Shown here: positions 42,782 to 51,247 of the stretch, piece by piece
Position numbering within the stretch: position 1 is the first letter of the stretch
Layout of the letters: the number at the start of each line of letters is the position of its first letter
NCBI GenBank assembly: GCA_947496175.1
Contig: CANMBU010000001.1
Location: 1,178,001-1,242,000, forward strand
Source of the DNA: an uncultured Roseovarius sp.
Lineage (GTDB): Bacteria > Pseudomonadota > Alphaproteobacteria > Rhodobacterales > Rhodobacteraceae
DNA: 64,000 bases
Direction of reading: 5' to 3'
Translations under genes and position numbers: made by a program
Notes under the pieces: generated by a model
Seen by the model: only the letters and a program-made list of their open reading frames with translations
Told to the model about the DNA's origin: nothing
The model's database searches: none

Positions 42782-43068
42782 TGTGCAGCGCCAAGTTGTT
42801 CACCGTTCACGGAATTGACACGCAGTCTTCACAAAAATTTTAATGTTTTCAGTGTTTTGGGGAGTTTCAAAGTTTTCCTCCTTTAGAATCAATGCCTTAA
42901 AATATTGCCTATTTTTTAGGCAAAACGGTGAAGGCGCCTGAAAACAACGAAAAAACCGCTCTGTCCAAAAGTTATCAGCAAACTTATCCACATCTTTCGT
43001 GGACATGTTTCCTCTTGCTCCCACTTCGATAAGATTGCAGCGCAGCATGAGAATCATAAGTCAGGCAT
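42782..43068. other. 287-bp AT-rich intergenic region before uvrC
   Basis: No convincing gene. It is clearly more AT-rich than its surroundings. It contains a 7-bp hairpin TTGCCTA-TTTTT-TAGGCAA (42905-42923) and one exact DnaA-box nonamer TTATCCACA (42984-42992), with a weaker neighbour TTATCAGCA just before it. No second perfect box or origin-linked genes (dnaA, dnaN, parAB, hemE) are in the window. The hairpin plus flanking T/A runs could terminate either side. Confidence 0.55.
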
Positions 43069-44952
43069 ATGTCCGAGCAGACACCGCATTCTGAGGCCGA
43101 TGAAAACCCCATCCCGACAGGGCATGAGGTCATCCTGAGTTATCTCAAAACCCTTGATGGTTCGCCGGGCGTGTATCGCATGCTGGGGGCGCAGTCGCAG
43201 GTGCTTTATGTGGGCAAAGCTCGCAATCTGAAAGCACGGGTGTCGAGCTATTCGCGCCCAACGGGGCACACGCCGCGTATTGCGCGGATGATCTCGGAAA
43301 CCGCGTCGATGATGTTCCTGACGACTGCCACAGAAACCGAAGCGCTCTTGCTTGAGCAAAACCTGATAAAGCAACTCAAACCGCGCTACAACGTGCTCCT
43401 GCGCGATGACAAAAGTTTTCCCAATATTCTGGTCACCGGGCATGACTTTCCGATGATCAAGAAGCATCGCGGCGCGAAGAAAGAGAAGGGGCGCTACTAT
43501 GGTCCTTTTGCGAGTGCTGGTGCTGTGAACCGCACACTGGGTCAGCTGCAGCGCGTCTTCCAACTTCGTAATTGCACCGATACGCAGTTTGAAACGCGCA
43601 CGCGTCCCTGCCTGCAATATCAGATCAAACGCTGCACCGCGCCTTGTGTCGGGCTGATCTCAAAGCCAGAATACGCGGCGCAAGTAGCGGATGCACAGCG
43701 GTATCTGTCTGGCAAATCGACCGAGATACAGGAAAAGCTCGGAGCGCAGATGCAAGAGGCGTCTGAAGCGATGGAGTTTGAGCGCGCTGCTGCACTTCGC
43801 GACCGGATCAAGGCGCTGACGCAGGTGCAGACTGCGCAAGGCATAAACCCGCGCACCGTGGATGAAGCTGACCTTGTGGCATTGCACATGGACAAAGGTC
43901 AGGCATGTGTTCAGGTCTTCTTTATCCGGGCTGGGCAGAATTGGGGGAACAAGGACTTCTATCCGCGTGTCGGCGCAGATGTTGCCGAGGCCGAGGTTTT
44001 GGAGGCGTTCCTGGGACAATTCTATGACACCAAAGACCCAGCCAAGCAGTTGATCCTGAGCCATGAGATTGAGAATGCGGACCTGATGGCGGATGCGCTG
44101 TCGGGCAAGTTGGGTCGCAAGGTGGACATCCTTGTCCCGCAGCGTGGCGAGAAGGCGGAGTTGATCGAAGCCGGGCTACGCAATGCGCGCGAAAGTCTGG
44201 CGCGCAAGATGTCGGAATCCGCGACGCAGGCCAAACTGCTCAAGGGTGTTGCGGAGGCGTTTGATCTGCCAGCCCCGCCTGCGCGGATCGAGGTCTATGA
44301 CAACTCGCACATCCAGGGTGCGTTTGCCGTCGGTGCCATGATCGTGGCGGGCCCCGAAGGCTTCATGAAAAATCAGTACCGAAAGTTCAATATCAAAGGC
44401 GAAGAGTTAACTCCGGGGGATGACTTCGGGATGATGAAAGAGGTTCTGAAGCGACGATTGAAACGGCTGCAGAAAGAAGATCCTGAACGGGAGAAAGGGC
44501 TTTGGCCTGATTTGCTTTTGATTGACGGAGGTGCCGGGCAGGTGAGCGCAGTGGCTCAAATCATGCGTGAGATGGGTGTCGACAACCTGGCGATGGTGGG
44601 CGTGGCCAAGGGCGTGGATCGGGATCACGGCAAGGAAGAATTCCACCGGACGGGCAAAATGCCAATGGCGTTACGCCACAACGATCCGGTGCTCTATTTC
44701 ATTCAGCGCCTGCGCGATGAGGCGCATCGGTTTGCGATTGGCACGCACCGGGCCAAACGCGCCAAGGCGGTGGGCGCATCGCCGCTGGATGATATAGCCG
44801 GTGTGGGTGCTACTCGAAAACGGGCGCTTTTGGCGCATTTTGGATCGGCTAAGGCCGTGAGCCGAGCCGCTCTTGCCGATTTGAAGGCGGTCGAGGGGGT
44901 GTCCGAAGCTTTGGCGCAAAAGGTCTATGATCACTTTCATGAGAAAGGGTGA
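43069..44952 (+). CDS. uvrC: Excinuclease ABC subunit C
   Basis: Dual-incision nuclease of nucleotide excision repair. The 627-residue protein has the GIY-YIG domain ([30 protein letters not shown], about 31-60) and a UVR motif near residue 225 ([20 protein letters not shown]). The RNase-H-like C-terminal endonuclease has [10 protein letters not shown] near 407 and [11 protein letters not shown] near 485. Tandem helix-hairpin-helix motifs lie at the end ([35 protein letters not shown]). It precedes pgsA, moaD and moaE, an order often seen in Rhodobacterales. Confidence 0.97.
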   Translation: MSEQTPHSEADENPIPTGHEVILSYLKTLDGSPGVYRMLGAQSQVLYVGKARNLKARVSSYSRPTGHTPRIARMISETASMMFLTTATETEALLLEQNLIKQLKPRYNVLLRDDKSFPNILVTGHDFPMIKKHRGAKKEKGRYYGPFASAGAVNRTLGQLQRVFQLRNCTDTQFETRTRPCLQYQIKRCTAPCVGLISKPEYAAQVADAQRYLSGKSTEIQEKLGAQMQEASEAMEFERAAALRDRIKALTQVQTAQGINPRTVDEADLVALHMDKGQACVQVFFIRAGQNWGNKDFYPRVGADVAEAEVLEAFLGQFYDTKDPAKQLILSHEIENADLMADALSGKLGRKVDILVPQRGEKAELIEAGLRNARESLARKMSESATQAKLLKGVAEAFDLPAPPARIEVYDNSHIQGAFAVGAMIVAGPEGFMKNQYRKFNIKGEELTPGDDFGMMKEVLKRRLKRLQKEDPEREKGLWPDLLLIDGGAGQVSAVAQIMREMGVDNLAMVGVAKGVDRDHGKEEFHRTGKMPMALRHNDPVLYFIQRLRDEAHRFAIGTHRAKRAKAVGASPLDDIAGVGATRKRALLAHFGSAKAVSRAALADLKAVEGVSEALAQKVYDHFHEKG

Positions 44953-45051
44953 GAGCTTTTGCCCCCCGCGCTCCCCAGAGTTTTTCCGGAACGATGAAAG
45001 CCGCAAGAACAGGGCTTTCCCCATGTGGCGCTTGGGTCTACTAAGTTCTTT

Positions 45052-45711
45052 ATGACATGGAACATTCCAAATGTGCTGACTCTGCTGCGCCTATTGGCGG
45101 CGCCAATGGTGGCAGTGATGTTCCTTTACTTCAATCGCCCCTGGGCGGATTGGTTTGCCCTGGTTCTGTTTGTCAGCGCGGCAGTGACCGATTGGTTTGA
45201 TGGGTATCTGGCACGCCTTTGGAAACAGACAACAAAGCTTGGCACGATGCTTGACCCCATTGCAGACAAAGCGATGGTGGTAATCGCATTGGCTGTGATC
45301 CTGGGATATTCCTCTATGTCTCCCTGGCTGGTGCTTCCGGCCACAGTCATTCTGTTTCGTGAGGTGTTTGTTTCGGGCCTGCGCGAATACCTCGGCGACA
45401 CGGCGGGGACGTTGAAAGTCACACAATTGGCCAAGTGGAAAACGACGTTTCAGATGATCGCCATTGCCGTGCTCTTTGCTCAAGGCGTGTTCGAACACTA
45501 CTTTGGTATGTCTTCGCTGGGAATGAATGATCAGATTGTGGTCGATATTCTGGAAGGGCGTGAGGAAGATCTCTTTGGTCTGCGCTGGAAGTTTCAGGGG
45601 ATGATCATATCTGGACATGCAGGGTTATGGCTTTTGTGGCTGGCCGCAGCCATGACGTTGATTTCCGGTATGGACTATTTCCGCAAGTCGGTGCCGTATC
45701 TGAAGGATTGA
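45052..45711 (+). CDS. pgsA: CDP-diacylglycerol-glycerol-3-phosphate 3-phosphatidyltransferase
   Basis: Membrane enzyme that makes phosphatidylglycerol phosphate. The 219-residue protein, read from ATG 45052 (MTWNIPNVLTLLRLLAAPM), has the CDP-alcohol phosphotransferase motif spread over DGYLARLWKQTTKLG and TMLDPIADK, with its Asp, Gly and Asp ligands intact. Several hydrophobic helices are visible. moaD starts 3 bp after the stop, so they share a transcript despite unrelated functions. Confidence 0.95.
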   Translation: MTWNIPNVLTLLRLLAAPMVAVMFLYFNRPWADWFALVLFVSAAVTDWFDGYLARLWKQTTKLGTMLDPIADKAMVVIALAVILGYSSMSPWLVLPATVILFREVFVSGLREYLGDTAGTLKVTQLAKWKTTFQMIAIAVLFAQGVFEHYFGMSSLGMNDQIVVDILEGREEDLFGLRWKFQGMIISGHAGLWLLWLAAAMTLISGMDYFRKSVPYLKD

Positions 45712-45714
45712 GCG

Positions 45715-45960
45715 ATGGATGTGCTTTACTTTGCCTGGGTGCGCGAGCGGATCGGTCAACCCAAGGACACATTAGATACCGGTGCCGCAACAGTGCGTGA
45801 GCTGGTACAAGAATTGCGTGCGCGTGAGCCACGCTATGAAGCTGCCTTTGCCGATCTTGATGCGTTGCGCGTGGCCGTCGATCAGGAACTTGCCGACTTT
45901 GATACGCCCTTGTCCGGGGTGCGCGAGGTCGCGTTCTTTCCGCCCATGACCGGAGGCTGA
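45715..45960 (+). CDS. moaD: Molybdopterin synthase small subunit
   Basis: An 81-residue ubiquitin-fold sulfur carrier of molybdopterin synthase. It ends in the required FFPPMTGG, whose terminal glycine is thiocarboxylated. VREVAFFPPMTGG and the beta-grasp pattern are visible. It lies 3 bp after pgsA and 5 bp before moaE. Confidence 0.95.
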   Translation: MDVLYFAWVRERIGQPKDTLDTGAATVRELVQELRAREPRYEAAFADLDALRVAVDQELADFDTPLSGVREVAFFPPMTGG

Positions 45961-45965
45961 GACAC

Positions 45966-46409
45966 ATGGACGTGCGCGTTCAGGATGTTGAGTTTGATCT
46001 GGGCGCAGAACTGAACAGGTTTGCCGCGCGGCAGACCGGCATGGGGGCCGTTGTGAGCTTTACCGGTATTGTACGTGATATCGCCGAGGGGCTCGATGTG
46101 ATGCAGATCGAGCATTATCCGGGCATGACCGAAAAGGCGCTGACCAAGATTTCTCAAGAGGCAAAGACGCGGTGGTCGCTTGGGGATGTTCTGGTCATTC
46201 ACCGACATGGCGCGCTTAGGGCAGATGACCTGATCATGATGGTGGCCACCTCGGCCCCGCATCGGGTGGATGCCTTTGCCGCAGCGGAATTTCTGATGGA
46301 CTATCTGAAGTCTCGCGCGCCGTTCTGGAAAAAAGAAGTCACTAAATCAGGCGAAGATTGGGTGGCGGCTAAGGATGAAGACGAAGACGCGTTGACGCGC
46401 TGGAACTGA
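45966..46409 (+). CDS. moaE: Molybdopterin synthase large subunit
   Basis: Catalytic subunit (147 residues) that converts precursor Z (cPMP) to molybdopterin using MoaD thiocarboxylate. Features: GAVVSFTGIVRD, LMQIEHYPGMTEKAL-like segment (VMQIEHYPGMTEK), VIHRHGALRADD and the catalytic KSRAPFWKKE. The C-terminus is acidic (KDEDEDALTRWN). It forms a pair with moaD. Confidence 0.95.
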   Translation: MDVRVQDVEFDLGAELNRFAARQTGMGAVVSFTGIVRDIAEGLDVMQIEHYPGMTEKALTKISQEAKTRWSLGDVLVIHRHGALRADDLIMMVATSAPHRVDAFAAAEFLMDYLKSRAPFWKKEVTKSGEDWVAAKDEDEDALTRWN

Positions 46410-46483
46410 CGTAAGGTTTGCGTTGACCCGTGCGCAGCCCGGCGTCAGACCAAACAAATATCCAGACCAAAGGACCCGCCGAG

Positions 46484-46774
46484 ATGAGTGCTGTTGTTGC
46501 CGAATATGTCGAAAAACTGGACCCAAAAGCCAAGGGGACCATTCGTGGGACTGCAAAGCTCGTCATCACTGGGGAAGGCTCGGTGATGCTTGATGAAGCA
46601 GGCGCGCGGGAAGGTGACGGCGAGGCGGATGTGGTGCTCATCGCCAGTGACGAGGTGTTTCGGAATATTCTTTCGGGGGATCAAAACCCGGTCATGGCCT
46701 TTATGTCTGGCAAGCTGAAGGTTGAGGGCAACACGCAGCGGGCGTTGAAAGTGAGCGCGATCCTCACGGAATGA
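46484..46774 (+). CDS. SCP2-like sterol-binding domain protein
   Basis: A 96-residue stand-alone SCP2 domain, started at ATG 46484 (MSAVVAEYVEKLDPKAKG). It shows GTAKLVITGEGSVMLDE, ADVVLIASDEVFRNILSG and the closing QNPVMAFMSGKLKVEGN. It probably binds a lipid or acyl chain non-covalently; the physiological ligand in bacteria is generally unknown. Convergent with the methyltransferase gene, 3 bp between the stops. Confidence 0.93.
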   Translation: MSAVVAEYVEKLDPKAKGTIRGTAKLVITGEGSVMLDEAGAREGDGEADVVLIASDEVFRNILSGDQNPVMAFMSGKLKVEGNTQRALKVSAILTE

Positions 46775-46777
46775 ACG

Positions 46778-47422
46778 TCAGGACACGTTCATTACCCAAA
46801 TCTCACAAATGAATTGCGGCTCGGTTGTCGGCATCATCTGGAAGGGTTGGCCGCGCTCGGTGACGCGCAGTTTGCCTGCGGATTCCAACTCAGCCAGCAC
46901 ATCGGCATAACCAAATTCGTCCCACGTGCCCTGAACCGCTGCAAAGATGATTTTACCACCGGGCCGCACCAGCCGGGCGTATTCCCGTAAACTGGCGCAG
47001 GGAACTTGCGTGGTGGTTCCACAAGTGACAAGCGCATCGGCGCAATCGGTATCTAACGCTGTTTTCTGGCTCAGATCGCATTGGTGCAGTGCGGCGTAGA
47101 TGCCTTTGGTGCGGGCAATTTCCAGCATGTTTTCCGAGAAATCCAATGCCGTGAGATGCTTGAACCCTTCGCGCTGAAGGGCCTCGCCGACCAGTCCGGT
47201 GCCGGCACCTGCATCAATGATTCTCATGTCGGATGTGAGATGCCGGGTTGCGGTTTTGGCCAGTTCCAGTGGTGCAAGATAGTCGTCCACCGATCCGACA
47301 TCGCCGTCATATTGTGCAGCCCAGATATCGTAGCGACGTCGCAGTTCTTGATTGTCGGGCGCGCGGATGACCCAATCTACGCGGTCGGCTTGATTGTCTG
47401 GGAGTTCTTCCTGTCCCATCAA
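46778..47422 (-). CDS. SAM-dependent methyltransferase (METTL27-like)
   Basis: A 214-residue class I methyltransferase. Motif I is RIIDAGAGTGLVGEAL (near residues 67-82), then LTALDFSENMLEIAR and a motif IV region ADALVTCGTTTQVPCAS. The N-terminal LRRRYDIWAAQYDGDVGSV resembles the METTL27/WBSCR27 branch. The substrate is unknown. It ends a minus-strand run of four or five genes, 14 bp after the DUF1989 gene. Confidence 0.87.
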   Translation of the reverse strand: MMGQEELPDNQADRVDWVIRAPDNQELRRRYDIWAAQYDGDVGSVDDYLAPLELAKTATRHLTSDMRIIDAGAGTGLVGEALQREGFKHLTALDFSENMLEIARTKGIYAALHQCDLSQKTALDTDCADALVTCGTTTQVPCASLREYARLVRPGGKIIFAAVQGTWDEFGYADVLAELESAGKLRVTERGQPFQMMPTTEPQFICEIWVMNVS

Positions 47423-47436
47423 AATGTCCTTTCGCT

Positions 47437-48279
47437 TCAGCGCCCGTGGCTGCGGTCATAGCCGTTGACATCTGGGCTCTGCCATTCGTCCAGCGCGCCA
47501 GCTTGCGGGGCGAACACCTCGACCTTGAGAGGATAGCAGGCCGCTGTGTCGCTGGAATGCTCCGATGAACAATCACCGCCAGGACAGGCGCTGAGCGCGC
47601 CAAGGATGTCGATTTCGGCGAAGAATTCGATGTAGTCGCCTGGGCGCACCGGGCTGGCCTTCATGAAATACTGCCCTGTGTCGCGGGTGAAACCGGTGCA
47701 CATAAAGACGTTGAGGACATCATGCACATGTGGCTCTGCCTCGGACAAAGACACACCCAACTCATCCGCCAAAGCCCGCGTGAGGTTGGAATGACAACAA
47801 TGGTGATACTGCGATCCGGTCAGAAGATTGCCTGTGTAGGGATCGCAGCGGGTGCCAATCACGTCATGCACTGAGCCGCCATAGGCGTCGATACCGTACC
47901 AGCCCAGAGTGTCCTCGGTGATCGTGGCCATTGGGCGCAGGTGCGGAAAGCTCGACCACATGCGTTCGCCGGTGGTCAAATGCGTGCCGTGCAAGGCGCG
48001 GCTTTTGCCGGAGTAGAACCGTTCACTCAGATCGTTGGCATTCCAGAGGTTCAGGTCACCGACCTGAGGGCCTTCGACACTGGTGATGCGAAAGAATTGT
48101 CCCGCGGCGGCGCGAAAACAGGCCGCATCGCGGGGTTGAGCGATGACCTCTTCGACTTTGGCAGCCCCGTCGCGTGCAGCCTGGTAAAGCGCCAGATTGG
48201 GCTTGGGCAGTGTGTCATTGGGATAGCAGATCACCGGTTTGACGGCGCGGCGCGCATCGGCATCGGAGGGTTGGGTCAT
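47437..48279 (-). CDS. DUF1989 (urea carboxylase-associated family) protein
   Basis: A 280-residue protein started at ATG 48277-48279 (MTQPSDADARRAVKPV). DUF1989 signs: FFRITSVEGPQVGDLNLWNA, YSGKSRALHGTHLTTGERMWS, the metal-site region HDVIGTRCDPYT with YHHCCHSNLTRAL, and NVFMCTGFTRDTGQYFMKASP. Members occur next to urea carboxylase or amino-acid breakdown genes and often carry Cys/His metal ligands. No urea carboxylase is here; the neighbouring desulfhydrase-like gene suggests sulfur amino-acid or amine catabolism. Confidence 0.88.
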   Translation of the reverse strand: MTQPSDADARRAVKPVICYPNDTLPKPNLALYQAARDGAAKVEEVIAQPRDAACFRAAAGQFFRITSVEGPQVGDLNLWNANDLSERFYSGKSRALHGTHLTTGERMWSSFPHLRPMATITEDTLGWYGIDAYGGSVHDVIGTRCDPYTGNLLTGSQYHHCCHSNLTRALADELGVSLSEAEPHVHDVLNVFMCTGFTRDTGQYFMKASPVRPGDYIEFFAEIDILGALSACPGGDCSSEHSSDTAACYPLKVEVFAPQAGALDEWQSPDVNGYDRSHGR

Positions 48280-48286
48280 GAGCGGA

Positions 48287-48490
48287 TCACCTTTTGGAAA
48301 ACGCGTGGCAATCTGACGGCACTTTGCCATCGGATGTAAAGACTTCAGCACCACAGGCGGCACAGCGATAAAGGCTTTGGCCGTCTTGATCACCTGAACG
48401 TACCGCCCGCCATCGGCACAAGCGCGTCCGGCGATTGGCGAAAAGAACAATCAGAATAAAGGCTATGATCAGCCCAACAACGACGATCAT
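48287..48490 (-). CDS. Small membrane protein with zinc ribbon (67 residues)
   Basis: Begins with one transmembrane helix (MIVVVGLIIAFILIVLF), then LCRW and YRCAACGAEVFTSDGKVPSDC, giving four cysteines for one zinc. Its ATG overlaps the stop of the desulfhydrase-like gene (ATGA) and it ends 7 bp before the DUF1989 start. Same architecture as 40835-41005 but not an obvious duplicate. Function unknown. Confidence 0.78.
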   Translation of the reverse strand: MIVVVGLIIAFILIVLFANRRTRLCRWRAVRSGDQDGQSLYRCAACGAEVFTSDGKVPSDCHAFSKR

Positions 48491-49494
48491 TTGAGCTTGG
48501 CGTCCAATAGGTCAGCATAGGCAAAGAGCGCCGGCTGTCCGCCTGTATGCCAGAACAGGACACGCTTTCCGGCCAGTCGATCTTTCTGAGCGAGAAGCCC
48601 GGCCATGACTTTACCGGTGTAGACTGGATCAAGTATCAGCCCTTCGGTGCGTGCGGTGAGTTGCATGGCGAACACCAATGGGTCGGAAAGCTGGCCGTAG
48701 CCGGGTGCAAAGACGCTGTCGTCGAGGCGGATATCTTCGGGCATCACCGGGTTTTCCATGCCTGTCAGATCGGCCAGATCTTGTATGCGTCGCGTGACAC
48801 GGCCCGTTTGCGCACGAGCGTGTCGGCGCACGCAAATACCGGTCACTGGGGTTTTGTCACCGAGTGCGCGCAGACCAAAGAGCAGGCCGCAATGTGTTAT
48901 GGCAGAGCCGGACGCCAGGAAAATCTCGTCGAATTGCTCGGCCTGTGACAGAAATTCAATCGCCGCCTCCGCATAGCCCAATGCGCCGGTAGGGGGCTGA
49001 TCAGCTGACAGCGGGACAATGAAGGGATGCTCACCTGCATCGCGCAAGCCCTCTGCGATCACCCGCAGTTGCGCGTCTGCACCCGCCTCATCCTCGCCTT
49101 CAGGATAGCTATGCAGAGTGGCGCCTAGCAGCCGGTCCAGAAGCACATTGCCGTTCTCGCGATATGTCTCGTTTTTGCCCGGCACACGGTCTTCCAACTG
49201 TATGTGGCACCCCATGCCAAGACGCGCGGCCATCGCCGCTGCAGTGCGCACGAAATTCGACTGTATCGCCCCGGTGATCAGAACTTGTGTGGCGCCTTCG
49301 GCTTGTGCCTTGCCGAGATAGAACTCCAACTGCCGCACCTTATTGCCGCCCAGGCCCACGCCGGTGCAGTCGTCGCGCTTGACCCAAAGGTCGACGCCAA
49401 CGGATTTGCCGAGGTTTGGCATCGGTTCAAGCGGGGTGGGGAGATGTCCAATCCGAGCGCGGGGAAATCGTTTCAGGTGGTCATGCAAAGTCAT
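48487..49494 (-). CDS. D-cysteine desulfhydrase / L-cysteate sulfo-lyase-like PLP enzyme
   Basis: A 335-residue PLP enzyme of the ACC-deaminase group. Features: FPRARIGHLPTPLEPMPNLG, WVKRDDCTGVGLGGNK with the PLP Lys52, GAIQSNFVRTAAAMAARLG and LASGSAITHCGLLFGL. D-cysteine desulfhydrase (DcyD) and the Roseobacter L-cysteate sulfo-lyase CuyA are close relatives, and motif reading alone cannot separate them. Both release a sulfur compound plus pyruvate and ammonia. No cuyZ or sulfite-handling gene is nearby, which slightly disfavours CuyA. Runs with the FAD dehydrogenase upstream (43 bp) and the zinc-ribbon protein downstream. Confidence 0.86.
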   Translation of the reverse strand: MTLHDHLKRFPRARIGHLPTPLEPMPNLGKSVGVDLWVKRDDCTGVGLGGNKVRQLEFYLGKAQAEGATQVLITGAIQSNFVRTAAAMAARLGMGCHIQLEDRVPGKNETYRENGNVLLDRLLGATLHSYPEGEDEAGADAQLRVIAEGLRDAGEHPFIVPLSADQPPTGALGYAEAAIEFLSQAEQFDEIFLASGSAITHCGLLFGLRALGDKTPVTGICVRRHARAQTGRVTRRIQDLADLTGMENPVMPEDIRLDDSVFAPGYGQLSDPLVFAMQLTARTEGLILDPVYTGKVMAGLLAQKDRLAGKRVLFWHTGGQPALFAYADLLDAKLK

Positions 49495-49537
49495 GCCTTA
49501 CTAGCACCCGGGCAGAGGCGATTTGTCAATCTGCGGG

Positions 49538-51184
49538 TCAGGCGGATCGACCGGCCTTGAGACCCGAGAAAACACACCCGCCCAGGAAGGTTCCTTCCAA
49601 TGCGTTGTATCCGTGGTACCCGCCACCGCCAAAACCTGCGACTTCACCAGCCGCAAAAAGCCCCTCAAACACTGAACCATCGGACCGCAAGGCACGCGCT
49701 TCGAGATCGGTGTGTAACCCGCCTAAGGATTTACGTGTGAGAATGTTCAGCCGCACGGCGATCAATGGGCCGTTCTCGGGGTCCAGAATGGCGTGAGGCT
49801 TGGCTGTACGGATGAGTTTATCCCCGCGATAGGCACGGGCCTGACGGATCGCGATGATCTGAGCATCCTTGGCGAAAGGGTTGTTCAGCTGTGCATCGCG
49901 CGCGGCGATTTGGGCATGCAGATGCGTCGGATCCAGCGGCGTATTTGGCGTGAGCCTGTTCATCTCGTCGACCAACGCATCAAGGGTTTGTGCCACGACA
50001 AAGTCTGCGCCGTTCTCTTTGAATGCCTCAACAGCACGGGTGGCCCCCTTGCCCAGACGCTCCTTCAACACAGCGCTCCATTTGCCCGATGTCAGGTCTG
50101 GGTTTTGCTCGCTGCCTGACAGCGCGAATTCCTTTTCGATGATCTTTTGCGTGAGGATGAACCAGCTGTGACTGTGGCCTGTGGACAGGATGCGCCGCAG
50201 CGTGGCCAGCGTGTCGAAGCCAGGCAGGCAAGGGGCCTCCATCCGATTGCCAAATGCATCGAACCACATCGAAGACGGCCCTGGCAGAATTCGAATGCCG
50301 TGATTGGGCCAGATCGGATTCCAATTCTGCACCCCTTCGCAATAATGCCACATGCGGTCTTCGTTGATGGCATCTGCCCCTGCAGCTTTGGCGATGTCCT
50401 GCACCTGGCCATTCACGTAGTCGGGCACGCCTGAGACCATGCGGTCCGGGGCGGGGCCAAGCCGGTCTGTGGGCCAGAGGGCGCGCACTTTGTCATGGTT
50501 TCCGCCGATGCCGCCTGAGGCCACGATCACGTTCTCGGCTTCAATTTCGAAGCTGCCTGTGACTTCGCGCGTGGTGGATGCCCCGCGACCGGCTTCATCC
50601 CCGGCCAAGACCTCTCCTTGCACACCTGTGATCCTGCCATCGGTCACAACAAACTCGGTCACACGGTGTCGAAACGCAAACTGCAATTGTCCGTCGGCCT
50701 CTGCCTCTCGGGCGAGCTGCACAAAGGGCGCAATGATGCCTTCGCCCGTGCCCCAGGTGATGTGAAACCGGGGCACAGAATTGCCGTGCCCATCTGCGGC
50801 GGCGCCGCCTCGCTCGGCCCAGCCGACCACGGGAAACCAGCGCATGCCAAGCTGTTGCAGGTAAGCCCGCATCGGACCTGCGGCGAAGTCGAGATAGGCG
50901 CTGGCCCAGGCGCGGGGCATCGCATCTTCTGCGCGGTCAAACCCGGCACTTCCCAGCCAGTCCTGTTCGGCTAAAGCGCGGCTGTCACGAATGCCCATGC
51001 GCCGCTGTTCGGGGGTGTCGATCATGAACAAACCGCCAAGGGACCAAAACGCCTGACCGCCCAATGATTGCGGTCCTTCTTGGTCAATGATAACGACTTT
51101 GCGCCCTCGCTTTGTTGCTTCAAACGCGGCAACGAGGCCGGACAAGCCGCCCCCGATGATCGCAACATCTGTTTTGTCAGGCAT
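49538..51184 (-). CDS. FAD-dependent dehydrogenase (fumarate reductase/ketosteroid dehydrogenase fold)
   Basis: A 548-residue flavoprotein with DVAIIGGGLSGLVAAFEATK (residues 6-25), the FAD-contact GGQAFWSLGGLFMIDTPEQ (42-60), NVIVASGGIGGNH and the C-terminal FAAGEVAGFGGGGYHGYNAL with EGTFLGGCVFSGLKAG. It belongs to the FAD-binding dehydrogenase family often annotated as 3-ketosteroid dehydrogenase-like or HMWCytc-associated; the substrate is unknown. It is probably cytoplasmic, with no signal. It starts the run that continues with the desulfhydrase-like gene. Confidence 0.9.
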   Translation of the reverse strand: MPDKTDVAIIGGGLSGLVAAFEATKRGRKVVIIDQEGPQSLGGQAFWSLGGLFMIDTPEQRRMGIRDSRALAEQDWLGSAGFDRAEDAMPRAWASAYLDFAAGPMRAYLQQLGMRWFPVVGWAERGGAAADGHGNSVPRFHITWGTGEGIIAPFVQLAREAEADGQLQFAFRHRVTEFVVTDGRITGVQGEVLAGDEAGRGASTTREVTGSFEIEAENVIVASGGIGGNHDKVRALWPTDRLGPAPDRMVSGVPDYVNGQVQDIAKAAGADAINEDRMWHYCEGVQNWNPIWPNHGIRILPGPSSMWFDAFGNRMEAPCLPGFDTLATLRRILSTGHSHSWFILTQKIIEKEFALSGSEQNPDLTSGKWSAVLKERLGKGATRAVEAFKENGADFVVAQTLDALVDEMNRLTPNTPLDPTHLHAQIAARDAQLNNPFAKDAQIIAIRQARAYRGDKLIRTAKPHAILDPENGPLIAVRLNILTRKSLGGLHTDLEARALRSDGSVFEGLFAAGEVAGFGGGGYHGYNALEGTFLGGCVFSGLKAGRSA

Positions 51185-51247
51185 TCTTCCCTCCCGTTGT
51201 GGACCAGCCTAACAGGGCTGGTCCGTAGGTGGGAAAGAAACGTGGCG

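Noticed and set aside
42984..42992. Replication origin at the DnaA box
   Set aside because: A single perfect box without dnaA, dnaN, parAB, hemE or a clustered set of boxes does not support an origin.
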